NCBI GenBank assembly: GCA_039583705.1
Contig: JAVKSM010000034.1
Span: forward strand, 1-25,473
Direction: 5' to 3'
Length of the DNA stretch: 25,473 bases
DNA from: JAVKSM01 sp039583705
Lineage (GTDB): Bacteria; Actinomycetota; Actinomycetes; Mycobacteriales; Pseudonocardiaceae
Below, in pieces: positions 1-7,760 of the stretch; the first letter of the stretch is position 1, and the number at the start of each line of letters is the position of its first letter. The position numbers and the translations under genes are program-made. A model generated the notes under the pieces. It was not told where the DNA came from and did no database searches. It saw only the letters and a list, made by a program, of their open reading frames with translations.

Positions 1-700
1 GGCCGGGTCGGGCCGCTGCGGACCGCAGCCGCTCCGTCCGGTCGGTCGATCCCCACCTTGTAGCGGTCCATGACCGCCCGCCGCGACGGCACCCCGCCCC
101 GCTCAGCGGCCCATCGGCGCAGCTCAGCCACCCGTGCCTCGTGGGTGTGCTCCGGTGCCGGCCCGGTGCCCGCGCCCGGGTTTGCCGGTTGGCAACCCCG
201 TCCGGCCCCGACGCGGTATCAGACACGGCCCGGTCCGGCCCGGCGCGCCCGGCGGTGGCGCCGGGTGTGCCCGGCAGGCCGACCCGGTCCGCCTCCCGGT
301 CCGCCGGTGCCAGCTCGACGACCTCGACGTGCACGGCCCGGGTGAGCAGGCCGACCAGGTGAGCCACTGCGACCAGAGCAGCCGGCGGCACTGCGGCGAG
401 CGAGGCGATGAGCCACCACGCCGGGGCCAGCCGGTAGGCGGTGAGGGCGTGCTCGGTGAGGTTCGCGGTGATCGTCACCACGGCAGCGGCGAGCGCCAGC
501 GTGCGGGCGTAGGCCACCGCAGCCGGACTGCCCCGACGGCCCCAGCCAGATCCGCGAGGCGATGACCGCCGTGGCGTCGATGACGACGGGCAGCAGGAAC
601 GCCAATCCGGCCGGGTAGCTTGCGGCTGCTGCAAGCTCGCGCACCGAGGCGAACGAGAGCACGGCCGCCGCACCGGCGATGACCGCGAGACGTCGGCGCG
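1..700 (-). pseudogene. Decayed DUF2637/SpdB-like membrane protein gene, cut by window edge
   Basis: Reading the minus strand from about 676 downward gives a stretch (AGAAAVLSFASVRELAAAAS, then YPAGLAFLLPVVIDATAV) that closely matches the intact DUF2637-like protein at 17282-18112. The reading frame breaks at about 520-530, just after IASRIWLG. It continues in another frame with AVAYARTLALAAA and TEHALTAYRLAPAWWLIAS, which again match the paralogue. A second break near 150-230 leads into a third frame with RRWAAERGGVPSRRAVMDRY, a plausible C-terminal helix-turn-helix like the paralogue's tail. The gene therefore needs at least two frame changes to read through and runs off the window start. 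DUF2637 proteins are multi-pass membrane proteins common on actinomycete integrative elements. Homology to the paralogue is seen directly; loss of function is inferred. Confidence 0.72.
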
Positions 701-875
701 GGCCGCGACCACGGCACCGGCCAGCCCGACGAGCACATCCGGGCCGCACAGGTGAAGCAGATAGCCGAGCAGTGCGCCCGTGGGCGGGGTGGCCACAGCC
801 ACCCGTCCCCCAACGGCTTGGGCCGCGGTCGGGGCTGGAGGCCGACCTGAAGGTCCGCCACCCGGCGCGGGTCGC

Positions 876-1198
876 TCACGACGCACCGCCCGCACGCTCG
901 GGGGTGAAGTCCAGGCAGCCGCAGTCCGGCGCGGTGCACGACGCCCGGTGGCCGTAGACGCCGATGTAGGCGTGTACGTGTCGCGAGACGCGGCGCCCCT
1001 CGCCTTGCGGACGATCCCCGCGAGGTTCTCGGCGGGCGAGGCCGGCCAACTCGCCAGCCACTCGACGGTCCGCCGCTCGACTTCAGACAGCGGCACACTG
1101 GCCAGCGCGTCGAGCAGCACCGCGACCTGCGCGGCCTGCCACCGATCCGGGCCGGGATAGACGTGGTCGGTTGCCTCGCTGGCTGGGCCTTGCCGTGT
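876..1198 (-). pseudogene. Remnant of small mobile-element gene (paralogue of the 19.4-kb gene)
   Basis: A minus-strand frame starting upstream of 1160 reads VAVLLDALASVPLSEVERRT followed by VEWLASWPASPAENLAGIV-RKAR. It matches the short gene at 19420-19550 (VLPDALDGVVLFEGERVTVA, then WLAGWPAAP...RKAR) at many positions. After RKAR the sensible sequence switches frame to HVHAYIGVYGHRASCTAPDC and GCLDFTPERAGGAS, then stops at 876-878, so a frameshift is likely near 1000. A GTG overlapping that stop opens a further frame (VSDPRRVADLQVGLQ) toward 700, where coding character becomes mixed. With the DUF2637-like remnant beyond it, this looks like debris of an older element related to the one inserted at comM. 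The function of the family is unknown to me. Confidence 0.55.
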
Positions 1199-1227
1199 CC
1201 CGTCGGGGGGCGTGCGATGCTCGGCGG

Positions 1228-2403
1228 GTGCCGCTGCTCGGCTGGCTCGCGACCATGTCCGCCACGGCGTGGACCTACCTCCTCGTCGGGCACGGCGGCT
1301 TCTGGCTCACCTCGACCCGGCTGCCGGAGGACCCGCCGGAACCCGGCCGCTGGCCGAGCGTCGGAGTCGTCGTCCCGGCCCGTGACGAGGCGGAGGTGCT
1401 TCCCGAGGCACTGCCCACCCTGCTCGCCCAGGACTACCCGGGCCAGCTCGCCGTGTGGCTGGTCGACGACGGCAGCAGCGACGCCACGGTGGGGCTCGCG
1501 GGCGCCCTCGCCGAGGCGGCCGGCGGACGGGCGTCGCTCACCGTGCTGGCCGCCGCGCCGCCACCTCCCGGGTGGACCGGCAAGCTCAACGCCCTCCAGC
1601 GCGGCGTGGTGGCGGCCAGCGCCGCCGGGGTCGACCTGCTGCTGCTCACCGACGCCGACATCGCCCACCATCCGTCCTCGGTGCGCCGGTTGGTCGCCAC
1701 TGCCCTTGCGGACGACCGCGACCTCGTCTCGCTCATGGCGTTGTTGCGTGCGCAGACCGGCTGGGAGCGCATCCTCGTGCCGGCGTTCGTCTACTTCTTC
1801 GCCCAGCTCTACCCGTTCGGCCGGGTGGCTCGGCCCGGTGGCCGAACCGCCGCGGCCGCGGGCGGCTGCGTCCTCGTCCGCCGCGGCGCCCTCGAACGGG
1901 CCGGGGGTCTGCCGCGCATTCGCGGCGAGCTCATCGACGACGTGGCCCTGGGCCGGCTGCTCAAGCGCTCCGGCGCGCGGACCTGGCTCGGCTTCACCAG
2001 CGAGGCGTCCGAGGTCCGCAGCGTGCGGCCGTACCCCTGTCTCGCCGACCTGTGGACCATGGTCACCCGCAGCGCCTACACCCAGCTCCGCCGCTCACCG
2101 ATGTTGCTCGTCGGCACGGTCGCCGGTCTGGTGCTGCTCTACGTCGTCCCGCCCGTGGCCGGGTTGGCGGGATTGGCGGGGTTGGCCGGGCACTCGCCGG
2201 TGCCCGCGGCGGCCGGGTTCGGCGCGTGGGCCGTGATGGCGCTCACCCAGGTGCCGGTGCTGCGGCTCTACGGACTTTCGCCGCTGCGCGGGCTCGCGCT
2301 GCCGGCCGTCGCGACGCTCTACGCCGCCATGACCGTGGACTCGGCGCGCCGCCACGTGACCGGTCGAGGTGGTGCCTGGAAGGGGCGCCTCGCCGGCCGG
2401 TGA
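1228..2403 (+). CDS. hpnB: Hopene-associated family 2 glycosyltransferase (HpnB-like)
   Basis: About 391 residues. The sequence shows a GT-A glycosyltransferase fold: an N-terminal hydrophobic segment; PSVGVVVPARDEAEVLPEAL, the family 2 opening; WLVDDGSSDAT for the nucleotide-sugar site; PPPGWTGKLNALQRG, a loop characteristic of the hopene-associated HpnB group; LLLTDADI as the metal-binding DxD-type motif; and GELIDDVALGRLLKRSGAR downstream. The C-terminal third has two or three membrane-spanning stretches (LLVGTVAGLVLLYVVPPVAG and later). Such enzymes are membrane-associated transferases linked to hopanoid side-chain or related glycolipid synthesis. No other hopanoid gene is present here, so the substrate is uncertain. 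The GTG at 1228 was chosen because it directly precedes the hydrophobic segment; ATG 1255 and an upstream in-frame start at 1171 are alternatives. It is transcribed away from the decayed element remnants at 1-1200. Confidence 0.8.
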   Translation: MPLLGWLATMSATAWTYLLVGHGGFWLTSTRLPEDPPEPGRWPSVGVVVPARDEAEVLPEALPTLLAQDYPGQLAVWLVDDGSSDATVGLAGALAEAAGGRASLTVLAAAPPPPGWTGKLNALQRGVVAASAAGVDLLLLTDADIAHHPSSVRRLVATALADDRDLVSLMALLRAQTGWERILVPAFVYFFAQLYPFGRVARPGGRTAAAAGGCVLVRRGALERAGGLPRIRGELIDDVALGRLLKRSGARTWLGFTSEASEVRSVRPYPCLADLWTMVTRSAYTQLRRSPMLLVGTVAGLVLLYVVPPVAGLAGLAGLAGHSPVPAAAGFGAWAVMALTQVPVLRLYGLSPLRGLALPAVATLYAAMTVDSARRHVTGRGGAWKGRLAGR

Positions 2404-2421
2404 CCGAGCCGGCGAGGCGCC
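2384..2421 (+). terminator. Terminator-like stem-loop overlapping the hpnB stop
   Basis: A perfect 14-bp inverted repeat (GGCGCCTCGCCGGC at 2384-2397, complement at 2408-2421) is separated by a 10-base loop containing the hpnB stop codon. No U-tract follows, which is common for actinomycete terminators. It separates hpnB from the rpsP transcription unit. Confidence 0.6.
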
Positions 2422-2462
2422 GGCAGGTCGGGTGCCGGCTGGTTGGTGAGCCGGTGCCCGGG

Positions 2463-2609
2463 TCTGGCAGAATGGGCGGTTGTCCACCACGGCCGGGCCC
2501 TCTCACCGCGCCGCGGCCCCTGACATGCGAGCGCTCGGGCCCCTCCCCCCACGCGGGCCATGGGCGCTCATCCGCAAGGAACCCGACCTGCGAGGAGCAC
2601 CTACCACCC
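2463..2609 (+). promoter_or_regulatory. rpsP promoter-proximal motif and 5' leader
   Basis: The string TCTGGCAGAATGG at 2463-2475 recurs almost unchanged (TCTGGCAGACTGG) at 4771-4783, about 150 bases upstream of rplS. The embedded CAGAAT at 2468-2473 could act as a -10 element, with a weak TTGGTG at 2443-2448 at a long 19-base spacing. Between the motif and the start codon, a stem-loop at 2529-2569 pairs GAGCGC with GCGCTC and, inside it, GGCCC with GGGCC. A Shine-Dalgarno-like AGGAG at 2593-2597 lies 12 bases before the GTG start. The promoter assignment is inference from the shared motif and its placement. Confidence 0.4.
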
Positions 2610-3092
2610 GTGGCCGTCAAGATCAAGCTGATGCGGTTGGGCAAGGTCCGCCAGCCCTACTACCGCATCGTCGTGGCCGACGCCCGCACCCGCCGTAGCG
2701 GCCGGGCGATCGAGACGATCGGCAGATATCACCCGAAATCCGACCCGAGCCTCATCGATGTCGACTCCGAACGGGTGCAGTACTGGCTCGGCGTGGGCGC
2801 GCAACCCACCGAACCGGTGCAACACCTCCTCGAAGTGACCGGTGACTGGCAGCGGTTCAAAGGCCTGCCCGGTGCCGAGGGCAGGCTTCGGCACCCGGAT
2901 CCGCCGGTGGACCGGCTCGCACGGTTCAACGCAGCGCTGGCCGAGATCAGCGGTGAGGGCGGTGCGCCCGCGACCACCCCGCGCAAGCGGGCTCCCCGCA
3001 AGGCCGGCAACGCGCCCACCGAGGCCGCCCAGGCTGGCGCCGCCGCGCAACCTCCCCGCACCCCGCCACCGGCGGCTGCGGGCGAGGTGTGA
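2610..3092 (+). CDS. rpsP: 30S ribosomal protein S16
   Basis: 160 residues. The N-terminus VAVKIKLMRLGKVRQPYYRI with the following VVADARTRRSGRAIETIGRY is the hallmark of bS16, which binds 16S rRNA early in 30S assembly. The conserved core ends near residue 85. The rest is an Ala/Pro/Lys-rich low-complexity tail (APRKAGNAPTEAAQ and onward) such as is seen in actinomycete S16. GTG 2610 is chosen because it gives the canonical N-terminus and has AGGAG upstream. It is first in a co-directional block with the KH protein, rimM and trmD, the usual actinomycete ribosome-maturation operon. Its stop codon overlaps a GTG in the downstream frame. Confidence 0.95.
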   Translation: MAVKIKLMRLGKVRQPYYRIVVADARTRRSGRAIETIGRYHPKSDPSLIDVDSERVQYWLGVGAQPTEPVQHLLEVTGDWQRFKGLPGAEGRLRHPDPPVDRLARFNAALAEISGEGGAPATTPRKRAPRKAGNAPTEAAQAGAAAQPPRTPPPAAAGEV

Positions 3093-3166
3093 GTGAGTGG
3101 AGTGGGCGAGCCATTGGACACCGCGGCGCCGCGGACGTGGCCGGCGAGCACCGGCGAGGAAGCCAC

Positions 3167-3406
3167 GTGAACGTCCTTGCGGACACGCTGGAACACCTGG
3201 TACGCGGGATCGTCGACCATCCCGACGACGTCCGGGTGGATCTGGTGACCACCCGGCGCGGTCGCACGCTCGAGGTTCGGGTCCACCCCGACGACCTGGG
3301 GAAGGTGATCGGACGCAGCGGGCGCACGGCCACCGCGCTGCGCACGATCGTCGGCGGGGTGGGGGGTCGTGGGGTGCGCGTCGACGTGGTCGACACCGAC
3401 CGGTGA
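3167..3406 (+). CDS. khpA: KH-domain RNA-binding protein (KhpA-type)
   Basis: 79 residues from GTG 3167: VNVLADTLEHLVRGIVDHPD at the N-terminus and HPDDLGKVIGRSGRTATALR in the middle. The GKVIGRSGRT segment is the GXXG-containing KH signature that contacts single-stranded RNA. The size and position between rpsP and rimM are standard for this small RNA chaperone. An in-frame GTG at 3089 overlapping the rpsP stop would add 26 residues. The 3167 start is preferred because GAGGAAG lies just before it and the resulting length fits the family. Confidence 0.88.
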   Translation: MNVLADTLEHLVRGIVDHPDDVRVDLVTTRRGRTLEVRVHPDDLGKVIGRSGRTATALRTIVGGVGGRGVRVDVVDTDR

Positions 3407-3409
3407 GCG

Positions 3410-3928
3410 ATGTCGGGACAGTCGCGTCTCGCCGGCCGGGTGGTCAAGGCGCACGGCCTGGGCGGTGAGGTCGTCGTGGACGTGCGCACTGACGCGCCGG
3501 AGCGGCGGTTCGCGCCGGGCGCGGTGCTCGGCGCGCGGCACCGCGACGGCACGGCAGGGATCCTGACAGTGCAGGGCAGCCGGCCCCACGGTGGCCGGCT
3601 GCTCCTCGCGTTCGAGGGTGTCACCGGGCGCGACCAGGCGGAGGCGCTGCGGGGCACGTTGCTCACCGTGGCGCCGCCGGACGAACAACCCGCCGACCCC
3701 GACGAGTTCCACGACTCGCAGTTGGAGGGGCTCGCGGTCGAGCTGACCGACGGCAGCGCCGTGGGAACCGTCGCCGACGTGGTGCACGGGCCCGGCGGCG
3801 AGCTGCTCGCGGTGCGGCGCCCGGGCGGCGCCGTGGTGCTGGTCCCGTTCGTACGCGAGATCGTTCCGACCGTCGACGTCGGGGCGGGCCGCATCGTGCT
3901 CACCCCTCCCGAGGGCCTGCTTGACTGA
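3410..3928 (+). CDS. rimM: Ribosome maturation factor RimM
   Basis: 172 residues, ATG start 3 bases after the KH gene stop. The N-terminal RimM domain is recognisable from GRVVKAHGLGGEVVVDVRTD with the following P-rich strand, and GTLLTVAPPDEQP closes it. A PRC-barrel domain follows, with FHDSQLEGLAVELTDGSAVG, VPFVREIVPTVDVGAGRIVL and the terminal PPEGLLD. RimM binds S19 and assists 30S head maturation. The length is normal. It is immediately followed by trmD, as in most bacteria. Confidence 0.94.
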   Translation: MSGQSRLAGRVVKAHGLGGEVVVDVRTDAPERRFAPGAVLGARHRDGTAGILTVQGSRPHGGRLLLAFEGVTGRDQAEALRGTLLTVAPPDEQPADPDEFHDSQLEGLAVELTDGSAVGTVADVVHGPGGELLAVRRPGGAVVLVPFVREIVPTVDVGAGRIVLTPPEGLLD

Positions 3929-3949
3929 CGCCCTGGGAGGATCCCGGCG

Positions 3950-4744
3950 GTGCGGATCGACGTGGTCACCATCTTCCCCGACTACCTCAGCCCGCTGCGC
4001 CAGGCGCTGCTCGGCCGGGCCGCCGCGCTCGGTCGGATCGAGTTGCGGGTGCACGACCTGCGGGGGTGGACCGCCGACGTGCACCGCGCGGTCGACGACA
4101 CGCCCTACGGCGGGGGCCCGGGCATGGTGATGCGCCCGCAGGTATGGGGGGAGGCGCTCGACGAGGTGTGTGCGCCCCCGCAGGGGGGCGCCGGGCCACC
4201 GCCGCGGCTGGTCGTGCCGACCCCCGCCGGCCGGCTGTTCACCCAGGCCACCGCGTGGCAGTGGGCCGACGAGCCGTGGCTGGTCTTCGCCTGCGGCCGC
4301 TACGAGGGCATCGACGCCAGGGTCGTCGCCGACGCCGCCCGCCGGATGCCGGTGGACGAGGTGTCGATCGGCGACTACGTGCTCGCCGGCGGCGAGGCGG
4401 CGGTGCTCGTCATCGTCGAGGCCGTGGCCCGGCTGCTGCCCGGCGTGCTCGGTAACCCGGCTTCGGCCGAGCAGGACTCCTTCTCCGACGGCCTGCTCGA
4501 AGCCCCCGCATACACGCGGCCCGAGACGTGGCGTGGCCTGACGGTCCCGGACGTGCTGCGCAGCGGCAACCATGCCGCCATCGCGCGGTGGCGCCGCGAC
4601 CGGGCACTGGAGCTCACCGCTGTCCGGCGCCCCGACCTGCTCACCGCACTGCCCGTCGACGCGCTCGACGTCCGGGACCAGGCGGTGCTGGACCAAGCGG
4701 TGCCGGAGGAGTCGGTGCCGAACGAGGTGCATCGGGCCAGGTGA
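3950..4744 (+). CDS. trmD: tRNA (guanine-N1)-methyltransferase TrmD
   Basis: 264 residues from GTG 3950 with a good GGGAGGA site upstream. The N-terminus MRIDVVTIFPDYLSPLRQAL and the segment DDTPYGGGPGMVMRPQVWGE are diagnostic of TrmD. FACGRYEGIDARV and EVSIGDYVLAGGEAAVLVIV form the trefoil-knot SAM-binding site. The C-terminal domain contains PETWRGLTVPDVLRSGNHAA and the basic RWRRDRALELT segment. The enzyme methylates G37 at N1 in tRNAs with G36, preventing +1 frameshifting, and acts as a dimer. The last 25 residues are rich in repeated VLDQAV/VPEESVP and look dispensable. Confidence 0.95.
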   Translation: MRIDVVTIFPDYLSPLRQALLGRAAALGRIELRVHDLRGWTADVHRAVDDTPYGGGPGMVMRPQVWGEALDEVCAPPQGGAGPPPRLVVPTPAGRLFTQATAWQWADEPWLVFACGRYEGIDARVVADAARRMPVDEVSIGDYVLAGGEAAVLVIVEAVARLLPGVLGNPASAEQDSFSDGLLEAPAYTRPETWRGLTVPDVLRSGNHAAIARWRRDRALELTAVRRPDLLTALPVDALDVRDQAVLDQAVPEESVPNEVHRAR

Positions 4745-4932
4745 GGCCCGTTTCATGACCCGTGACGGCGTCTGGCAGACTGGACCGTACCTGCCTCGAC
4801 CGGCGCCCCCCGAACCGGCGCGCGAGCCGGACCCGGTCGAGCGAACCACCGCCCGGATGCGCCGGTGCCTCATGACCCGACCGGGTGAGGCGCCGATCGG
4901 GCGAGACGACGTAAAGGGACGGACCGACGCTG
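4745..4932 (+). promoter_or_regulatory. rplS 5' leader with promoter-proximal motif and two stem-loops
   Basis: TCTGGCAGACTGG at 4771-4783 is a near copy of the motif before rpsP and probably marks a separate promoter for rplS. Downstream of it, CTCGACCGG at 4795-4803 pairs perfectly with CCGGTCGAG at 4833-4841. A second stem pairs GGTGCCTCA at 4864-4872 with TGAGGCGCC at 4886-4894 (one G-U pair), with ACCCG/CGGGT able to pair inside it. The purine-rich AAAGGGAC before ATG 4933 is the likely ribosome-binding site. An autoregulatory L19 leader is possible, but I do not recognise a described motif. Confidence 0.45.
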
Positions 4933-5292
4933 ATGAACACCCTGGATGCCCTGGACGCCCTGTCACTGCGCTCCGACATCCCGGACTTCCGGGCCGGCGA
5001 CACCCTCAAGGTGCACGTCCGGGTCGTCGAGGGGACCCGTTCCCGGGTGCAGATCTTCCAGGGCGTCGTCATCCGCCGGCAGGGCGCTGGTGTGCGGGAG
5101 ACCTTCACCGTCCGGAAGGTGTCCTTCGGGGTGGGCGTCGAGCGCACGTTCCCGGTGCACTCGCCGAACATCGCCAGGATCGAGGTCGCCATCCGGGGTG
5201 ACGTGCGTCGTGCGAAGCTGTATTACCTGCGGGACCGGCGCGGCAAGGCCGCGAAGATCAAGGAAAAGCGCGAGACACCCTCGGCGTCCTGA
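4933..5292 (+). CDS. rplS: 50S ribosomal protein L19
   Basis: 119 residues, typical length for bL19. Diagnostic segments are DIPDFRAGDTLKVHVRVVEG, RSRVQIFQGVVIRRQGAGVR, ETFTVRKVSFGVGVERTFPV and HSPNIARIEVAIRGDVRRAK, then LYYLRDRRGKAAKIKEKR near the C-terminus. L19 sits at the 30S-50S interface. The gene follows trmD after a structured 188-base leader, which suggests independent expression, and is followed closely by lepB. Confidence 0.96.
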   Translation: MNTLDALDALSLRSDIPDFRAGDTLKVHVRVVEGTRSRVQIFQGVVIRRQGAGVRETFTVRKVSFGVGVERTFPVHSPNIARIEVAIRGDVRRAKLYYLRDRRGKAAKIKEKRETPSAS

Positions 5293-5317
5293 TGGGTCCC
5301 GGGAAGGCTGCCGTAGC

Positions 5318-6238
5318 GTGACGCGTGTGAGCTCCCAGAAGGAAGTCCCGGAGAAGCCCGAGACGCCAGGGCTGCGCGAGCCGACCCGCCACGCCGCCCC
5401 CCGCGTCGGATCCTCCGGCCGGCACGCCCGTGGCGGGCCGAAGGAGGGCAAGCGCAAGCGAAAGGGTTCCCTCTGGCGAGAGCTGCCCCTGCTCATCCTC
5501 GCCGCGCTCGTCCTCACCTTCTTGATCCAGACATTCCTCGCCCGGATCTACGAAATCCCCTCGGCGTCCATGGAGAAGACCCTCATCGGTTGCTCCGGAT
5601 GCACCGACGACCGGGTGCTCGTCGACAAGATCACCTACCGCTTCACCGATCCGAAGCCGGGCGACGTGGTGGTGTTCCGGGGCCCGGCCTCCTGGGGCGA
5701 GGACACCGAGTTCACCGTCGCACGCAGCTCCAACGTGATCCTCCGGGGGCTGCAGCAGGCGGCCTCGCTCATCGGCCTCGCGCCGCCCGACGAGATGGAC
5801 TTCGTCAAGCGGGTGATCGCGGTGGGAGGCCAGACGGTGCAGTGCTGCGACCAGCAGAACCGGGTGCTGGTGGACGGCAAGCCGCTGAACGAGCCCTACA
5901 TCTACTACCAGCCGGGGCTGGGCACCACGCAGGCCCCGTTCGGCCCGGTCACGGTGCCGCCCGGCGAACTGTGGATGATGGGCGACAACCGCAACAACTC
6001 CGCCGACTCCCGGGCGCCCGGCCATGGCGCGGTGCCGAAGGACGACGTCATCGGGAAGGCACGCTTCGTCGTCCTGCCGCCGTCGCGGTGGGGCATCGTC
6101 GGGTCCCCCGACCCGCAGCAGTCGGTGGCCATGAGTGCACCCGGATGGGAGCGCGGCGCCCCTGTGGCGCTCGGGTTCCTCATCGCCTGGCCGAGCACCC
6201 GCGCGCTGCGCCGGTTGCGGCGACCACGGATGCGCTGA
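5318..6238 (+). CDS. lepB: Type I signal peptidase
   Basis: 306 residues. A basic cytoplasmic tail of about 50 residues (GPKEGKRKRKGSLWRELP) leads into one membrane anchor (LPLLILAALVLTFLIQTFLA). The catalytic serine follows in IPSASMEKTL (about residue 84). The catalytic lysine lies in DFVKRVIAVGGQTV (about residue 164), and the conserved box MGDNRNNSADSRAPGHGAVP completes the S26 family signature. The enzyme cleaves signal peptides on the outer membrane face. The last 30 residues contain a weaker hydrophobic stretch and a basic end. GTG 5318 is preferred because GGAAGG sits 10 bases upstream; GTG 5327 is an alternative. Confidence 0.93.
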   Translation: MTRVSSQKEVPEKPETPGLREPTRHAAPRVGSSGRHARGGPKEGKRKRKGSLWRELPLLILAALVLTFLIQTFLARIYEIPSASMEKTLIGCSGCTDDRVLVDKITYRFTDPKPGDVVVFRGPASWGEDTEFTVARSSNVILRGLQQAASLIGLAPPDEMDFVKRVIAVGGQTVQCCDQQNRVLVDGKPLNEPYIYYQPGLGTTQAPFGPVTVPPGELWMMGDNRNNSADSRAPGHGAVPKDDVIGKARFVVLPPSRWGIVGSPDPQQSVAMSAPGWERGAPVALGFLIAWPSTRALRRLRRPRMR

Positions 6239-6251
6239 CCGGGGTGCTTCG

Positions 6252-6995
6252 GTGCCCGCCGTCCTCCGCTTGCCCCGACCCCCGCGCGCCGTCGTGCGCT
6301 CCGGCACCGGGACCTGGGCGTTGCAGATCTCGTTGGAGCGTCACGGCCTCGGGCCGGTGGCGGGGGTCGACGAGGCCGGCCGGGGTGCCTGCGCCGGACC
6401 GCTGGTGATCGCGGCCTGTGTCCTGCGCCGGGCCGACGCTCACCGACTCGAAGGGCTCACCGACTCCAAGCTGCTCTCCGCCGACGAGCGCGAGCGCTTC
6501 CACGCGGTGCTCACCGCCCGCGCCGTGGACTGGTCGGTGGTGGCGATACCGCCCGCGGAGGTCGACCGCCGCGGTGTGCACGCCGCGAACATCGAGGGCA
6601 TGCGGCGGGCTGTTGCGAGGCTGCGGCTGCGGCCGGGTTACGTGCTCACCGACGGCTTCCCCGTGCCGGGCCTCGGGGTGCCCGCCCTCGCGGTTCCCAA
6701 GGGCGACCAGGCGGCCGCCTGCGTGGCCGCCGCGTCGGTCCTCGCGAAGGTCACCCGGGACCAGATCATGACCCGGCTGCACGCCGAACTGCCGGACTAC
6801 GGCTTCGACGAGCACAAGGGCTACTGCACACCCGGCCACGCGGCCGCGTTGCGCGACCACGGACCGAGCGGCGTGCACCGCTACAGCTTCGTCAACGTCG
6901 CGGCCGTCGCGGCCCTCCAGGGGCGGGACCGGAGCCCGGCGGTGGGCCACAATGGGGCTGACAGCCGGAGCCGAGGAGGAGCCCGCAGCACATGA
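6252..6995 (+). CDS. rnhB: Ribonuclease HII
   Basis: 247 residues from GTG 6252. GPVAGVDEAGRGACAGPLVI carries the first two acidic catalytic residues (about D40, E41). LTDSKLLSADERERF, VLTDGF (D near 134) and ASVLAKVTRDQIM complete the active-site motifs, and YGFDEHKGYCTPGH is the conserved downstream segment. The enzyme cleaves RNA in RNA-DNA hybrids at ribonucleotide junctions during replication and repair. The first 25 residues are basic and poorly conserved, so a start at GTG 6294 is possible. The stop overlaps the ATG of the DUF2469 gene (ATGA), indicating translational coupling. Confidence 0.93.
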   Translation: MPAVLRLPRPPRAVVRSGTGTWALQISLERHGLGPVAGVDEAGRGACAGPLVIAACVLRRADAHRLEGLTDSKLLSADERERFHAVLTARAVDWSVVAIPPAEVDRRGVHAANIEGMRRAVARLRLRPGYVLTDGFPVPGLGVPALAVPKGDQAAACVAAASVLAKVTRDQIMTRLHAELPDYGFDEHKGYCTPGHAAALRDHGPSGVHRYSFVNVAAVAALQGRDRSPAVGHNGADSRSRGGARST

Positions 6996-7315
6996 GCGCG
7001 GAGGATCTCGAGAAGTACGAGACCGAGATGGAGCTCTCGCTCTACAAGGAGTACCGCGACGTCGTCTCGCAGTTCTCCTACGTGGTGGAGACGGAGAGGC
7101 GCTTCTACCTGGCCAACTCCGTGGACGTGGCGGTGCGCAACGCCGACGGCGAGGTCTACTTCGAGGTCCGGATGAGCGACGCGTGGGTGTGGGACATGTA
7201 CCGGCCGGCCCGGTTCGTTAAGAACGTCCGCGTGGTCACATTCAAGGACGTCAACGTCGAGGAGCTGGACAAGCCCGACCTCCGGCTGCCGGAGGGCGGT
7301 CCTTTCGGGGGGTAG
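6992..7315 (+). CDS. Conserved actinobacterial DUF2469 protein
   Basis: 107 residues starting MSAEDLEKYETEMELSLYKE, with YVVETERRFYLANSVDVAVR, then YFEVRMSDAWVWDMYRPARF and VVTFKDVNVEEL. This matches the small acidic DUF2469 family found almost universally in actinomycetes between rnhB and yraN. No biochemical role is established to my knowledge. GAGGAGGA at 6973-6980 is a strong ribosome-binding site inside rnhB. The length is normal for the family and no membrane segment is present. Confidence 0.9.
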   Translation: MSAEDLEKYETEMELSLYKEYRDVVSQFSYVVETERRFYLANSVDVAVRNADGEVYFEVRMSDAWVWDMYRPARFVKNVRVVTFKDVNVEELDKPDLRLPEGGPFGG

Positions 7316-7368
7316 GCCCGCGGGTCCGGACCTCCCACACGCAGCGGCCGCCACCCGGACCTGTCCTC

Positions 7369-7562
7369 GTGCCGGAGTTCTACCGGCAGACCCCGAACGG
7401 GTCAGGGGCGCGAGTGGAAGCCACCAACCCCGGCTACTACGACACGGTGTACGCCAACGCCACCTGGTCACCGTGGACACCACCACCCGCACCCAGGTGA
7501 TCTGGCTGGACCAACCAGAACACCCGATCGCCACACTGCCAGCCACACTGCCCCGCTGCTGA
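7369..7562 (+). pseudogene. Frameshifted small gene of unknown function
   Basis: Between DUF2469 and yraN the plus strand reads VPEFYRQTPNGSGARVEATN and PGYYDTVYANA, then breaks at about 7455-7461. It resumes in another frame as HLVTVDTTTRTQVIWLDQPE and HPIATLPATLPRC before a TGA. The two pieces make one coherent protein of about 65 residues, so a single indel appears to have inactivated it or was introduced in assembly. I do not recognise the family. Such an extra gene between DUF2469 and yraN is not part of the normal gene order and may be acquired. In 7563-7760 I see no further gene, only the region that should hold the yraN promoter or ribosome-binding site. Confidence 0.45.
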
Positions 7563-7760
7563 ACCCGGGAGTTCCCTGAGCACAAACCCCTGACACTTCC
7601 CTCTTTGGCCGGGGTTGCTGGCCGGTCGCTGTCCACACCGGCTCGGGCTGTCCACCGCCGGCAAGGTCCCCTTGGCGCGGCGTCCCCCGGCCGGCGACGG
7701 TGGTCGCGGTCAGGCCCCGTCGGGCGCCGTGACCGGATGGGACGGGGAGGACCTGTGGCG

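Noticed and set aside
475..1671. Long minus-strand open frame spanning the left remnants and hpnB
   Set aside because: Its sequence is low-complexity Arg/Gly/Pro and antisense to the glycosyltransferase; only separate short segments in other frames show homology.
3089..3166. N-terminal extension of the KH protein from the GTG overlapping the rpsP stop
   Set aside because: The extension is not family-like, and GTG 3167 has a better ribosome-binding site and gives the normal 79-residue length.
2729..4966. A 745-codon open frame on the minus strand opposite rpsP-trmD
   Set aside because: It lies fully antisense to well-identified conserved genes, shows no family motif and reflects high GC content keeping opposite frames open.
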